A stretch of 64,000 bases of DNA. Origin: Corynebacterium propinquum DSM 44285. Lineage in GTDB: Bacteria > Actinomycetota > Actinomycetes > Mycobacteriales > Mycobacteriaceae. Shown in pieces: positions 35,760 through 44,172 of this stretch. The stretch covers positions 1 through 64,000 of the forward strand of contig NZ_AQXC01000008.1 of assembly GCF_000375525.1 (NCBI RefSeq), written 5' to 3'. The notes under the pieces are model-generated. The model made no database searches. It saw nothing but the letters and a program-made list of their open reading frames with translations, and was not told where the DNA came from. The translations under genes and the position numbers were made by a program. Position 1 is the stretch's first letter. Every line of letters begins with the position of its first letter.

Positions 35760-35900
35760 TTAGAGGTGGGAGCTGAAAGCCTGAACGAATGGATCCGCAA
35801 TTCCCGAAATGATGGAGGCGATGCCTACAGCGATTTTTTCGATGAAGGCCAAGACTGCGTTGTCGGTGGTTGGGGCATTTTCTGGAAGCTTAATAGGCAT
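35760..35900 (-). CDS. 46-residue amphipathic micro-protein, paralogue of the 54-residue peptide
   Basis: The ATG at 35900 follows AAGGAGTCAAAC. The peptide begins MPIKLPENAPTTDNAVL and ends FVQAFSSHL. Residues 19-42 carry the FIE-I-V-IA--IS-IA-PFVQ-F pattern shared with the 54-residue neighbour. The N-terminal 14 residues differ from it. No signal peptide and a net charge near zero. Own terminator downstream (35684-35717), so the two paralogues are separate transcripts. Role is unknown; a small outer-membrane channel subunit, as with PorA/PorH, is the leading guess. Confidence 0.7.
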   Translation of the reverse strand: MPIKLPENAPTTDNAVLAFIEKIAVGIASIISGIADPFVQAFSSHL

Positions 35901-36248
35901 GTTTGACTCCTTTAAGTCTTTGGCTTTTGGATTGGAAAGCAGGGAGGGAGCAATCCTCTCTGCGTTGACCGTAAGCTTAGCGGGACTTAGGTTTGTTTAG
36001 CAACTGGAAATTGTAGAGATGAGACAAAAATGCTGGAAGTGTTTTTACAGTGTGGGGAAGATTGCAATTAAGTAACACTGTCTTGTCCTGATGCGAATCT
36101 AACCTTTGCTCTGCAAATCCGTAGCATTGCTGCAATGAATCCAGAAATCTAGGAGCGTGCACGCACAGAATTAGTGAAATCGACTAAAGCGAGCAGGCTA
36201 GCTGCAGTGAGTGCCACTATGGGCCTGCGGGAAAGGGGTTTAGGCACG
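35901..36248. other. Promoter region of the 46-residue peptide gene and gap to rpsT
   Basis: No gene is supported in about 350 bases. On the minus strand a TAAGCT hexamer near 35972-35977 could be the -10 element, leaving an untranslated leader of about 65 bases. The rest is AT-rich with no long repeats. Confidence 0.4.
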
Positions 36249-36282
36249 AAAAACCGGCCTGGGTTGATTACCCGGGCCGGTT
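36249..36282 (-). terminator. Intrinsic terminator of rpsT
   Basis: AACCGGCC/GGCCGGTT (36252-36259 with 36275-36282), extended by GGG/CCC. On the minus strand it ends in GGTTTTTCG. Confidence 0.85.
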
Positions 36283-36338
36283 CGTGCTTTTACTCAGCGC
36301 TGTTCTGGAAGCTTAGCAAGTTAACTCAGAAAGCCGAA

Positions 36339-36605
36339 TTAGCCTTCCATCTTGTTGAAGAGGTTGGCCATGCCGGACTTCTTGTTAGCAGCGGTGTTGC
36401 GGTGGAACACGCCCTTGGATACAGCCTTGTCCAGCTCGCGGGAAGCCACGCGTAGCTTCTCTTCCGCAACAGCCTTGTCGCCAGCTTCCACAGCGGAACG
36501 GAAGTTACGCATCATGGTGCGAACGCGGGAGCGAACGTGCTGGTTACGACGGCGCGACTTCTCGTTGGTGAGAACGCGCTTCTGCTTGGACTTGATATTT
36601 GCCAT
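36339..36605 (-). CDS. rpsT: 30S ribosomal protein S20
   Basis: An 88-residue 16S rRNA-binding protein. MANIKSKQKRVLTNEKSRRR at the N-terminus and the long helices SRVRTMMRNFRSAVEAGDK and HRNTAANKKSGMANLFNK are canonical. The ATG at 36605 is behind AAGAGG; the frame is open upstream to 36734, but that would add 43 non-conserved residues. Monocistronic, with its own terminator at 36249-36282. Confidence 0.97.
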   Translation of the reverse strand: MANIKSKQKRVLTNEKSRRRNQHVRSRVRTMMRNFRSAVEAGDKAVAEEKLRVASRELDKAVSKGVFHRNTAANKKSGMANLFNKMEG

Positions 36606-36804
36606 GGTGAAAATACCTCTTAAAGTCGATAGACATTGACGTGAAAACTCCTTCTGCCGGGCATTTCCAGCACCGCGATCAGTGCACAACCAACCGCAGG
36701 TGCGCGTCACCAAACCGTTATCGGGCGGACCCAAGGTCCTGACCGCCCCGCTTGGTGCAGCTCAACAGACGAGCAACCCTATAGAGGGTAGCAGACTTTC
36801 TTCA

Positions 36805-37341
36805 CTAATCCCACTGGTGCTCGTTGCGTAGCCGCGTCGCGATGCGCTCGAAGCGTCGCTTCGGAAACAGCACGCCTTGTCGGCGGAGATATTTCTCCTG
36901 AATCTCCAGCACACGATCAATGCGAATCCAGCACGGTCGGCCGGCCTCATCCCATTCACCGGTGCCGATGCTGGTCCAGCGCGGATCGTGATCATGAGTC
37001 GGATTCGGCGAGAGCAACAACGCCAGCACGCTGTTATTAGTACGCCCAATGATCAACACGGCGCGCTCCCGCGGTGGGGAATCGGAGCCGTCGGTCGGTG
37101 TCCAGACCCACACCACCTCGCCGGAATCGGCGTGCCCATCCATGTCCGGGGCATAAAATATCGTGCGGTTGAGCGCGCGGGATTTCCACACCCGAATTTT
37201 GGCAGCAGCACGAGCCACCGAACGGGTGGAGGTATGTTGCATCCCCAACCGTTCATTAATCAACGCCAGCCCTTTTTCTAATAAATCCTCATCCGGGCCA
37301 GATGGCGACCAGCGTTTATTTTTCCGCCGTGCTGCAGACAT
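36805..37341 (-). CDS. PemK/MazF-like protein without an antitoxin partner
   Basis: A 178-residue protein. The first 60 residues are a basic helical extension. The core (about 62-178) has a MazF/PemK-like fold pattern: NRTIFYAPDMDGHADSGEVV, then RERAVLIIGRTNNSVLALLL and WTSIGTGEWDEAGRPCWI. Actinobacteria carry such genes near lepA. No antitoxin-sized gene is adjacent, so a toxin role is doubtful; an RNA-related housekeeping role is possible. The start at 37341 has TAGGAT 7 bases upstream. It is divergent from lepA. Confidence 0.72.
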   Translation of the reverse strand: MSAARRKNKRWSPSGPDEDLLEKGLALINERLGMQHTSTRSVARAAAKIRVWKSRALNRTIFYAPDMDGHADSGEVVWVWTPTDGSDSPPRERAVLIIGRTNNSVLALLLSPNPTHDHDPRWTSIGTGEWDEAGRPCWIRIDRVLEIQEKYLRRQGVLFPKRRFERIATRLRNEHQWD

Positions 37342-37354
37342 ACTAGTCATCCTA
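37342..37354 (-). promoter_or_regulatory. Leaderless -10 element of the PemK/MazF-like gene
   Basis: TAGGAT on the minus strand (37349-37354), 7 bases before the ATG at 37341. Confidence 0.6.
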
Positions 37355-37445
37355 GCTTTTGCGCTTAGCTGTCCTGGCTATTTACCCTGCGGCGTGGTTC
37401 GGTAGGCTGGTGGGAGTTTACAACGAGAGGTAGTCCGAGGAAGTA

Positions 37446-39293
37446 ATGTCGAAAAATTTTGCAGCGCAGACGTTCACCGAAACCGAGCGCCTGCGCAACT
37501 TCTGCATCATTGCGCATATTGACCACGGGAAATCCACCCTGGCGGACCGTATCCTGCAGCTGTCCAAAGTTGTCGACGAGCGCGATATGCGCGATCAGTA
37601 CCTCGACAACATGGACATCGAGCGCGAGCGCGGCATCACCATTAAGGCGCAATCCGTGCGTTTGCCGTGGGTGCCGACTTCCGGCCCACACAAGGGCGAA
37701 GAGATCGTGCTGCAGATGAACGACACCCCGGGCCACGTCGACTTCACCTATGAGGTCTCCCGCGCCCTGGATGCTTGTGAGGCCGCCATTTTGCTTGTCG
37801 ACGCCGCCCAAGGCATCGAAGCACAAACCCTGGCGAACCTGTACCTGGCGATGGAGCACGAACTGGAGATTATTCCGGTGCTCAATAAGATCGACTTGCC
37901 GGCGGCTGATCCAGAGAAATATGCCCTCGAATTGGCCAATATCATTGGCTGCGAACCAGAAGACGTGTTGCATGTGTCCGGTAAAACCGGTGAAGGTGTC
38001 GTCGAACTGCTGGATAAGGTCGTCGAACTTACCCCTCCTCCGCACACCGACTACCCAGAAGACGCACCGGCGCGCGCGATGATTTTCGACTCCGTGTACG
38101 ACGTTTACCGTGGCGTCGTCACGTATATCAGGGTGGTTGACGGCCAGCTGAAGCCGCGGCAAAAAGTGCGGATGATGAATACCGGTACTGATCTGGAAAT
38201 CCTGGATATGGGCATCGTCTCGCCGAAGCCGACCTCGTGTCAAGGCTTAGGCCCTGGTGAGGTTGGCTATGTGATCACAGGCGTGAAAGATGTCCGCGAA
38301 ACCAAAGTCGGCGACACCATCACCTGGGCTAACAAGGGTGCCGAAGAACCACTACAGGGCTATGAAGAACCCAAACCCATGGTGTATTCGGGGATGTTCC
38401 CGATTTCCCAGGAAGATTTCCCTGACTTGCGCGATGCGCTGGAGAAGTTGCAGCTCAACGACGCCTCGTTGACGTTTGAACCAGAAACCTCCGTCGCGCT
38501 GGGCTTTGGCTTCCGCTGCGGATTCTTGGGATTGCTGCACATGGAAATTACGCGCGACCGCCTGGAACGCGAATTCGACCTGGACCTGATTTCCACCGCG
38601 CCGTCGGTAACTTATCGCGTCGTCAAGGAAGATGGCACTGAGCAGTATGTGCACAACCCGGCGGACTGGCCGGAGGGGAAACACGATGCGGTCTATGAGC
38701 CCATCGTGAAAATGACCATCATTGTGCCTGCAGATTTCGTCGGCCCAACCATGGAACTGTGTCAATCCAAGCGCGGACAAATGGGCGGCATGGATTATCT
38801 TTCCGAAGACCGCGTTGAGTTGCGCTACACCATGCCGTTGGGCGAGATCATCTTTGATTTCTTTGACATGCTGAAATCGCGCACTAAGGGTTATGCCTCC
38901 TTGAACTACGAGGAAGCCGGGGAGCAGCTGGCGGATTTGGTCAAGGTGGATATTTTGTTGCAGGGCGATCCTGTCGACGCCTTCAGCGCGATTGTGCACC
39001 GCGAGCACGCCTATCATTACGGCAATAAGATGACGAAGAAGCTGAAAGAGCTGATCCCGCGTCAGCAATTCGAGGTGCCGGTGCAGGCAGCCATCGGCGC
39101 GAAGATCATCGCACGTGAAAACATCCGCGCGATGCGCAAGGACGTGTTGGCGAAATGCTACGGCGGCGATATTTCGCGTAAGCGGAAGCTGCTGGAAAAG
39201 CAGAAAGCCGGTAAAAAGCGGATGAAGTCGCTGGGCTCGGTCAACGTGCCGCAGGAAGCCTTCGTGGCGGCACTGTCGACTGATGCTGATTAA
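37446..39293 (+). CDS. lepA: Elongation factor 4 (LepA)
   Basis: A 615-residue translational GTPase that back-translocates or remodels ribosomes under stress. G1 is [15 protein letters not shown] near residue 24, the effector region reads [14 protein letters not shown]3 is DTPGHVDF and G4 NKIDLP. The LepA-specific C-terminal domain ([20 protein letters not shown]) is complete. The ribosome binding site is GAGGAAG, 2-5 bases from the ATG. Followed by a strong terminator. Confidence 0.97.
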   Translation: MSKNFAAQTFTETERLRNFCIIAHIDHGKSTLADRILQLSKVVDERDMRDQYLDNMDIERERGITIKAQSVRLPWVPTSGPHKGEEIVLQMNDTPGHVDFTYEVSRALDACEAAILLVDAAQGIEAQTLANLYLAMEHELEIIPVLNKIDLPAADPEKYALELANIIGCEPEDVLHVSGKTGEGVVELLDKVVELTPPPHTDYPEDAPARAMIFDSVYDVYRGVVTYIRVVDGQLKPRQKVRMMNTGTDLEILDMGIVSPKPTSCQGLGPGEVGYVITGVKDVRETKVGDTITWANKGAEEPLQGYEEPKPMVYSGMFPISQEDFPDLRDALEKLQLNDASLTFEPETSVALGFGFRCGFLGLLHMEITRDRLEREFDLDLISTAPSVTYRVVKEDGTEQYVHNPADWPEGKHDAVYEPIVKMTIIVPADFVGPTMELCQSKRGQMGGMDYLSEDRVELRYTMPLGEIIFDFFDMLKSRTKGYASLNYEEAGEQLADLVKVDILLQGDPVDAFSAIVHREHAYHYGNKMTKKLKELIPRQQFEVPVQAAIGAKIIARENIRAMRKDVLAKCYGGDISRKRKLLEKQKAGKKRMKSLGSVNVPQEAFVAALSTDAD

Positions 39294-39353
39294 GTGCGGG
39301 CAGTTAGGCTAGTTAGGCTGCTGCCACTAATAATCCAGTGATCGGGCACATAT

Positions 39354-39400
39354 TTCACTACTGTGGATGGGTAGAACCTGTTTCAGTAGTGAATTTTTTT
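39354..39400 (+). terminator. Intrinsic terminator after lepA
   Basis: TTCACTACTG (39354-39363) pairs perfectly with CAGTAGTGAA (39384-39393), followed by seven T residues. It ends only 10 bases before the first possible start of the next gene. Confidence 0.88.
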
Positions 39401-39410
39401 AACGAAGGAA

Positions 39411-40889
39411 GTGTTTCTTCTCGTGCCCGGCCCAGACTCGCAACAACCAGAATTTAACCCGCTGAATAACCGTCGTTCCGCACGCCCGGGACGCGTTGGG
39501 CGCCCCTCCACCCCTGGTCAACCACAAGCGCAAGGCCAGGGTCTGCCGCAGCGTTCTGCACAGGCGCAAGGACCCTTGGAATTCGTGCGCGCCACCGTTG
39601 GCGGCCAGCCGGTGGGGGAGGTCTTCCGTGGCGCGGCAGAAGACGTTATTGCCGAGTTGCAAACCCTGCGCCGAGACTTGCACGAATACCCAGAAATCGG
39701 GCTGCATCTGCCTCGCACCCAAGAAAAGGTATTGGAAGCCCTCGACGGGCTACCGCTCGAAATCACCACGGGGCAGGGGTTATCTTCGGTTATTGCAGTG
39801 CTGCGCGGAGGTAAACGTGGCGACCACCCGGTGTCGGTGCTACTGCGTGGGGATATGGACGCTTTGGCGGTACGCGAGCGTTTGGACCTGCCGTTTGCCT
39901 CGAAAAACGATTACATGCACGCCTGTGGGCACGACCTACACACCGCCGGGTTGGTGGGGGCGGCGAAGATTCTGTGCCGCTACCGCGAAGAACTCGCCGG
40001 TGACATCATTTTCATGTTCCAGCCGGGCGAAGAAGGCCCGGGTGGGGCAGCACCAATGATCGAAGAAGGTGTGCTGGATGCCGCTGGTCGACGCCCAATC
40101 GCGGCCTATGGCATTCACGTTGGCCCGCAGGACTACGGCACTTTCCACTACGTTCCGGGGCCGATGATGTCTTCGTCGTCGAATTTGACCATCACTGTTA
40201 CCGGCAAAGGCGGGCACGGATCCCGGCCCCACGACGCCATTGATCCGGTGCTGGCATTGGCTGAGATCCAGACATCGCTGCAGATGGCGATTACTCGCCG
40301 TTTCGACGCCTTGGACCCAATCGTTGTCACAGTGACCAACGTGCGTGCAGGTGAAGGTGCATTTAACGCGATTCCGGATTCCGCGACGCTGGGCGCGACG
40401 GTACGTGTGTTGCGTGATGAAAAGATTGATTCGGTACGCCAAATGATCGCCGAAGTCGCAGGCAACGTGGCTGCTGCGCACCGCTGTTCGGTCGATATTG
40501 ATTTCCAGGTGTTGTATCCCACGACAAAGACCAACCCGCGGGAAACCGCGTTTGCTGCCGCAGTCTGGGGTGACATGTTCGGCGACGATGCCGTGCAACC
40601 ATTCGATGCACCAATGATGGCCTCGGAAGATTTCGGATTTGTCCTCGCGCAGGTTCCAGGAACATTCATGTTTTTGGGCACCGCAAATCCCGAAAAACCG
40701 GAGCACCTGCGTGATTGGAACCACTCGCCGAAGATTAATTTCAACGATTCGATTCTCGGTGATCAGGCAGCGGCCCTGGCGGCGCTGGCTTTTGAACGCT
40801 TGGCGACGGAAGAAGCGCACCCGTCGGCAAGTGTGCGCGCGGCCCGGGAAGCCAGGGAAAAAGCGGCAGCTAACGAGCACAATAACTAG
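39411..40889 (+). CDS. M20 family amidohydrolase
   Basis: A 492-residue metal-dependent hydrolase of N-acyl amino acids or related amides. Metal-binding motifs are GDMDALAVRE, HACGHDLHTAG and FQPGEEGPGGA; the dimerisation domain follows (GKGGHGSRPHDAIDPV). The distal metal ligand region is MMASEDFGFVL. Residues 1-75 are a Gln/Pro/Arg-rich extension beyond the usual family start. GTG 39411 is close to GAAGGA; GTG 39423 is an alternative. Auxiliary activity is unknown; peptide, hippurate or auxin-conjugate types cannot be separated. Confidence 0.9.
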   Translation: MFLLVPGPDSQQPEFNPLNNRRSARPGRVGRPSTPGQPQAQGQGLPQRSAQAQGPLEFVRATVGGQPVGEVFRGAAEDVIAELQTLRRDLHEYPEIGLHLPRTQEKVLEALDGLPLEITTGQGLSSVIAVLRGGKRGDHPVSVLLRGDMDALAVRERLDLPFASKNDYMHACGHDLHTAGLVGAAKILCRYREELAGDIIFMFQPGEEGPGGAAPMIEEGVLDAAGRRPIAAYGIHVGPQDYGTFHYVPGPMMSSSSNLTITVTGKGGHGSRPHDAIDPVLALAEIQTSLQMAITRRFDALDPIVVTVTNVRAGEGAFNAIPDSATLGATVRVLRDEKIDSVRQMIAEVAGNVAAAHRCSVDIDFQVLYPTTKTNPRETAFAAAVWGDMFGDDAVQPFDAPMMASEDFGFVLAQVPGTFMFLGTANPEKPEHLRDWNHSPKINFNDSILGDQAAALAALAFERLATEEAHPSASVRAAREAREKAAANEHNN

Positions 40890-40927
40890 ACGTTTAGCTG
40901 CCAGTGCCGCGCAGTCAACCTGTCCGC

Positions 40928-40940
40928 TATGCTGGGGGCT
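40928..40940 (+). promoter_or_regulatory. Leaderless -10 element of the 52-residue ORF
   Basis: TATGCT at 40928-40933, 7 bases before the ATG at 40941. Confidence 0.5.
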
Positions 40941-41099
40941 ATGTGGCATGCAGAATCACGGCAGCCTGCCTCGGGCTGTGGGCTTTCGAGCCAGCAAGAA
41001 GCACAATTTCAGCAACTGGCGGCAGGCGCGCTGCGACCAGAACGTGTCGATGAGCATGTTGTTGATAACGCCCTGATCCGGATGGTCCACGCCCACTAA
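40941..41099 (+). CDS. Small protein, 52 residues
   Basis: An open frame from ATG 40941 to TAA 41099, too short for standard gene calling. It begins MWHAESRQPASGCGLSSQ, has a Gln/Ala-rich centre and ends RVDEHVVDNALIRMVHAH. No family is recognised. The support is positional: the ATG sits exactly 7 bases after TATGCT, as in a dozen neighbouring genes, and the frame fills the gap between the amidohydrolase and citE. Confidence 0.5.
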   Translation: MWHAESRQPASGCGLSSQQEAQFQQLAAGALRPERVDEHVVDNALIRMVHAH

Positions 41100-41154
41100 T
41101 CATCGGCATGTGACTGCGTCTGGCACTAACACCATATTGTTGATCTTCCTCACG

Positions 41155-41167
41155 TAGACTCAAAGTT
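41155..41167 (+). promoter_or_regulatory. Leaderless -10 element of citE-like gene
   Basis: TAGACT at 41155-41160, 7 bases before the ATG at 41168. Confidence 0.6.
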
Positions 41168-42046
41168 ATGATTTCACTCGTATCGCCTCTGTTCGTTCCC
41201 GGTGACCACCCCGAAGGCTTCCAAGAAGCAGTTGATTGTGGAACCGATTCGATCGTGTTTGATCTGCAGGATTCCTGCGCACCAGAAAATAAAGCGCGTG
41301 CCCGGCAGAACATCGTCTCGTTTATTGAGGAATACTCGTCTGGGCAAAACCCGGACATCATTACCGCGCACAAGCCGGTGCTCATTGGTGTGCGCATTAA
41401 TGGCGTGAATTCGCAGGAATACCCGAAAGATCTCGAAGCGCTCCAGGGAGTGGCGGATCAGCTAGATTTTGTGATGCAGCCGCTGGTTAATGAGTCGAAA
41501 GCAATGGCAGAAACCAAGCACCTGCTGAAAGATTCCGACGGTGCTCCGGTGCCGATCGTCGCGCTGGTAGAAACCGCACGCGGCATCGTTAATGCTGCAG
41601 AGATCGCCTCTACCCGTGGCGTCGCGCAGTTAGCGTTCGGTGCGGGCGATTATTCGGAACAGTTGCGGGTGAATCACTCCAACCGTGATGCGCTACTGTT
41701 TGCGCGTTCTACTCTGGCTACGGCTTCGGTGGCTTATCGCTTGTCGCCACCGGTGGATACTCCGTATTTCAACGTGGCGAATGAAGACGGCCTCATCGAT
41801 GCTACGCACTACGCCAGTGCGTTGGGCTTTAGCGGCAAGCTGTGCATCCACCCGTCGCAGTGCAAGATCGTTACTGCCGCCTTTAAACCTTCGGATAACG
41901 CGATCGCATGGGCGCGCGAGGCTGTTGAGAAATTCGAAGAAGCCGTCGCGAGAAAAGAATCTTCGGTAGAGCTGGATTCCGGAAATTACGTCGACGCACC
42001 GATCTACCGGCGCGCACTGGACCTGCTGGCCAAAGCTGGAAAGTAA
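41168..42046 (+). CDS. CitE-like HpcH/HpaI aldolase/lyase
   Basis: A 292-residue TIM-barrel lyase of the citrate lyase beta / malyl-CoA lyase superfamily. Motifs are SLVSPLFVPGDHPEGFQEAV, VFDLQDSCAPENKARAR with the metal Asp, VALVETARGIVNAAEIA and GKLCIHPSQ. No alpha or gamma subunit genes of citrate lyase are present, so a stand-alone acyl-CoA lyase acting on products such as malyl- or citramalyl-CoA is more likely. Position beside acyl-CoA genes agrees. Substrate is not determined. Confidence 0.85.
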   Translation: MISLVSPLFVPGDHPEGFQEAVDCGTDSIVFDLQDSCAPENKARARQNIVSFIEEYSSGQNPDIITAHKPVLIGVRINGVNSQEYPKDLEALQGVADQLDFVMQPLVNESKAMAETKHLLKDSDGAPVPIVALVETARGIVNAAEIASTRGVAQLAFGAGDYSEQLRVNHSNRDALLFARSTLATASVAYRLSPPVDTPYFNVANEDGLIDATHYASALGFSGKLCIHPSQCKIVTAAFKPSDNAIAWAREAVEKFEEAVARKESSVELDSGNYVDAPIYRRALDLLAKAGK

Positions 42047-42066
42047 TTTCGGAAACGGGGGAGTTT

Positions 42067-42680
42067 TTAGCCCGCGGGGTTGCTGTGCTCCGCGGGCTTT
42101 AGTGCACCATCCTTGCATAGTTGGCGCAGGGCAATGCGCCCATACATATCACCGAGTTCCTCACTGGTCAGACGCCCGCCTTCGGCATACCACTGCGAAA
42201 CGCCAATGCCCATATCGATCAGCGCCCAGGAGACGATCTTGACGTCGTCGGCAATAAAACCCCGGAATCAATGCCTTCGCGCACAATCGCCATCCAGCGC
42301 GAGACGTAGTCACGACGCATCTGCACCACAATCGAGCGCGTTGGCTCCTCCAGCGCACGAATTTCGCTATTCACGATTCGTGCCCGGCGAGCTTGCTCCG
42401 CATGAAAAATCGTGTGGTATTTCATGCTGGCGAATAACTTATCGGCGCTAGTTTTCATGGGTGAATAACCGGTGGCATGAAAACGCAGTAGGGCTTCCAT
42501 GGAGCTGACCGCGATATCAGCTAGTACCTCTTGCTTGGATCCATAGTGGTTGTACAGGCTGGATGCACGCATGCCGACGACGGCCGCGATGTCTTCCATT
42601 CCGGTGGCGTGGTAGCCGCGTTCGTCGAAAAGCTGCATCGCGGCTTCGGCGATTTGTGCTCGGCGTTTCGGATTAGCCAT
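42067..42680 (-). pseudogene. TetR family regulator with frameshift in the ligand domain
   Basis: The ATG at 42680 follows AGGAGA. The N-terminal HTH is intact (RRAQIAEAAMQLFDERGYHA...VGMRASSLYNHYGSKQEVL). The original frame ends at 42219 after 153 residues. In the next frame the family C-terminus continues cleanly: ADDVKIVSWALIDMGIGVSQ, then a WYAEGGRLTSEELGD segment, to a stop at 42067. One extra base in the run AAAACCCC at 42256-42263 explains the break. It could be a true inactivation, a phase-variable tract or a sequencing error. Probable repressor of the neighbouring acyl-CoA genes. Confidence 0.8.
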
Positions 42681-42853
42681 GGGTGTTGTCTCCTAGTCGG
42701 GCGCATTGGCGGCAAAGCGCTAGTAGTAACGAACTGTAAGCTACGCACTATTAGTTCTGCAATAACAGTTGTGCATTCCAGACCAGTTAAGCATGCCGGA
42801 AAGTGTTGCGTGCATTCTGCTTGACTATTAATGCGATGTGAGTCACAATCATG

Positions 42854-42869
42854 ATGAATGAACATTCGT
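42854..42869. promoter_or_regulatory. Palindromic operator upstream of the acyl-CoA dehydrogenase
   Basis: ATGAATGAACATTCGT shares 13 of 16 bases with the palindrome upstream of the thiolase gene (48284-48299). It follows a TTGACT/CACAAT promoter-like pair at 42821-42849, so a bound TetR protein would block transcription. Confidence 0.65.
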
Positions 42870-42889
42870 TTGGAGGAGTGACTGTAACC

Positions 42890-44065
42890 ATGGCCAATAA
42901 CCCACTTGCCGCCGGCACTGACTTGCTTGGTGTTTTCAATGACCTACCAGAAGCTGATCTCAATGCGTGGAAGCGTGCGTACAGCTTGCGCGAGCCAATC
43001 GAAGCCGTCATCAATGATTATTGGCAGCGCGCAGAAATTCCCTTCGATCTCATCCAAGAAATCGTCAAGCAGGATCTGCTCACCGACGGCCTGGACGTGG
43101 ACGGCCACGAGACCCTTTCGCACCTGGGTTCTGGCTTGGCACTGATGGATATTGCGCGTACCGACGGCTCCGTCGCCACGATTATGGCTGTGCAGGCGGG
43201 CCTGGCGATGCGTGCGATTGATATGTGTGGTTCGCAGGAGCAAAAGGATAAGTACTTGCCAAAGATGGCGAAAGGCGAGATCCTCGGTGCCTTCGCGTTG
43301 ACGGAACCGGATCACGGCTCGGACTCGATTGCGCTGGAAACCTCGGCGGTCCGTGATGGTGACGAGTGGGTGCTCAACGGGGAAAAGAAATGGATCGGCC
43401 TGGGTAAAGGCGGTGATATCACGGTTGTTTGGGCGCGTACCGAAGAAGGCGACGTCTCTGGTTTCATCGTGCCGCAGGACACCGCGGGGTATAACGCGGA
43501 AGTTATCGAAAACAAGATTTCGCTTCGTGCCATCCATCAGGCGCATATCAAGCTCAACGACGTCCGGGTTCCGGCAGAAAACCAGCTGGCTAACGCCAAG
43601 ACGTTCAAGGACACCGCTGCCGTGCTGATGGCAACGCGTACTGGTGTCGCCTGGATCGCGTTGGGTGCAGCGATTGGTTGCTATGAAAAGGCCCGCGCAT
43701 ACGTGGATGAGCGCATTCAATTCGGCCGACGCCTGTCCGAAAACCAGATCATTCAGCAGCGTCTGGTGAATATGCAGCTGGAACTCAGCGAAATGATGCT
43801 GTTGAACCGCCACATTGCGGAGCTGGATGCGGCCGGGAAGCTTACCTCCGAACAGGCTGCCTTTAACAAGTTGCGCTGTACGCGTGGCGCCCGCAAGATT
43901 GCAGCGGATGCCCGTGACATGCTCGGCGGCGTGGGTATTTTGCTGGATAACAACATTGCCCGTCACTTTGCAGATATTGAGGCCTACCACACCTACGAGG
44001 GCACTGATACGGTGCAGTCGTTGATTATCGGTAAGAAGATTACCGGCGTGGGAGCCTTCAAGTAA
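42890..44065 (+). CDS. Acyl-CoA dehydrogenase
   Basis: A 391-residue FAD enzyme that introduces a trans-2 double bond in acyl-CoA. FAD/substrate motifs are FALTEPDHGSDS and EWVLNGEKKWIGLG, with the catalytic Glu region at EAYHTYEGTDTVQSLIIG. The YEGT pattern is close to glutaryl-CoA dehydrogenase-like members. The ATG at 42890 is preferred; GTG 42878 and ATG 42851 are in frame, and GGAGG lies at 42871-42875. Divergent from the TetR gene and preceded by a palindromic operator. A terminator follows at 44073-44102. Confidence 0.9.
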   Translation: MANNPLAAGTDLLGVFNDLPEADLNAWKRAYSLREPIEAVINDYWQRAEIPFDLIQEIVKQDLLTDGLDVDGHETLSHLGSGLALMDIARTDGSVATIMAVQAGLAMRAIDMCGSQEQKDKYLPKMAKGEILGAFALTEPDHGSDSIALETSAVRDGDEWVLNGEKKWIGLGKGGDITVVWARTEEGDVSGFIVPQDTAGYNAEVIENKISLRAIHQAHIKLNDVRVPAENQLANAKTFKDTAAVLMATRTGVAWIALGAAIGCYEKARAYVDERIQFGRRLSENQIIQQRLVNMQLELSEMMLLNRHIAELDAAGKLTSEQAAFNKLRCTRGARKIAADARDMLGGVGILLDNNIARHFADIEAYHTYEGTDTVQSLIIGKKITGVGAFK

Positions 44066-44072
44066 CCACGGT

Positions 44073-44102
44073 GCCGAATCCCGTTTGGGGTTCGGCTTTT
44101 TC
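44073..44102 (+). terminator. Intrinsic terminator after the acyl-CoA dehydrogenase gene
   Basis: GCCGAA-CCC pairs with GGG-TTCGGC over a short loop, followed by TTTTTCT. Confidence 0.85.
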
Positions 44103-44172
44103 TGTAGCACTCGATTTTGTAAGCGAATAAATAGTAGTAGAACGTCGTGTCTTGCTAGGGAAGGTGATTGCC

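Noticed and set aside
36174..36455. A 93-codon plus-strand frame
   Set aside because: It overlaps the rpsT terminator and coding region on the opposite strand and has no supporting signal.
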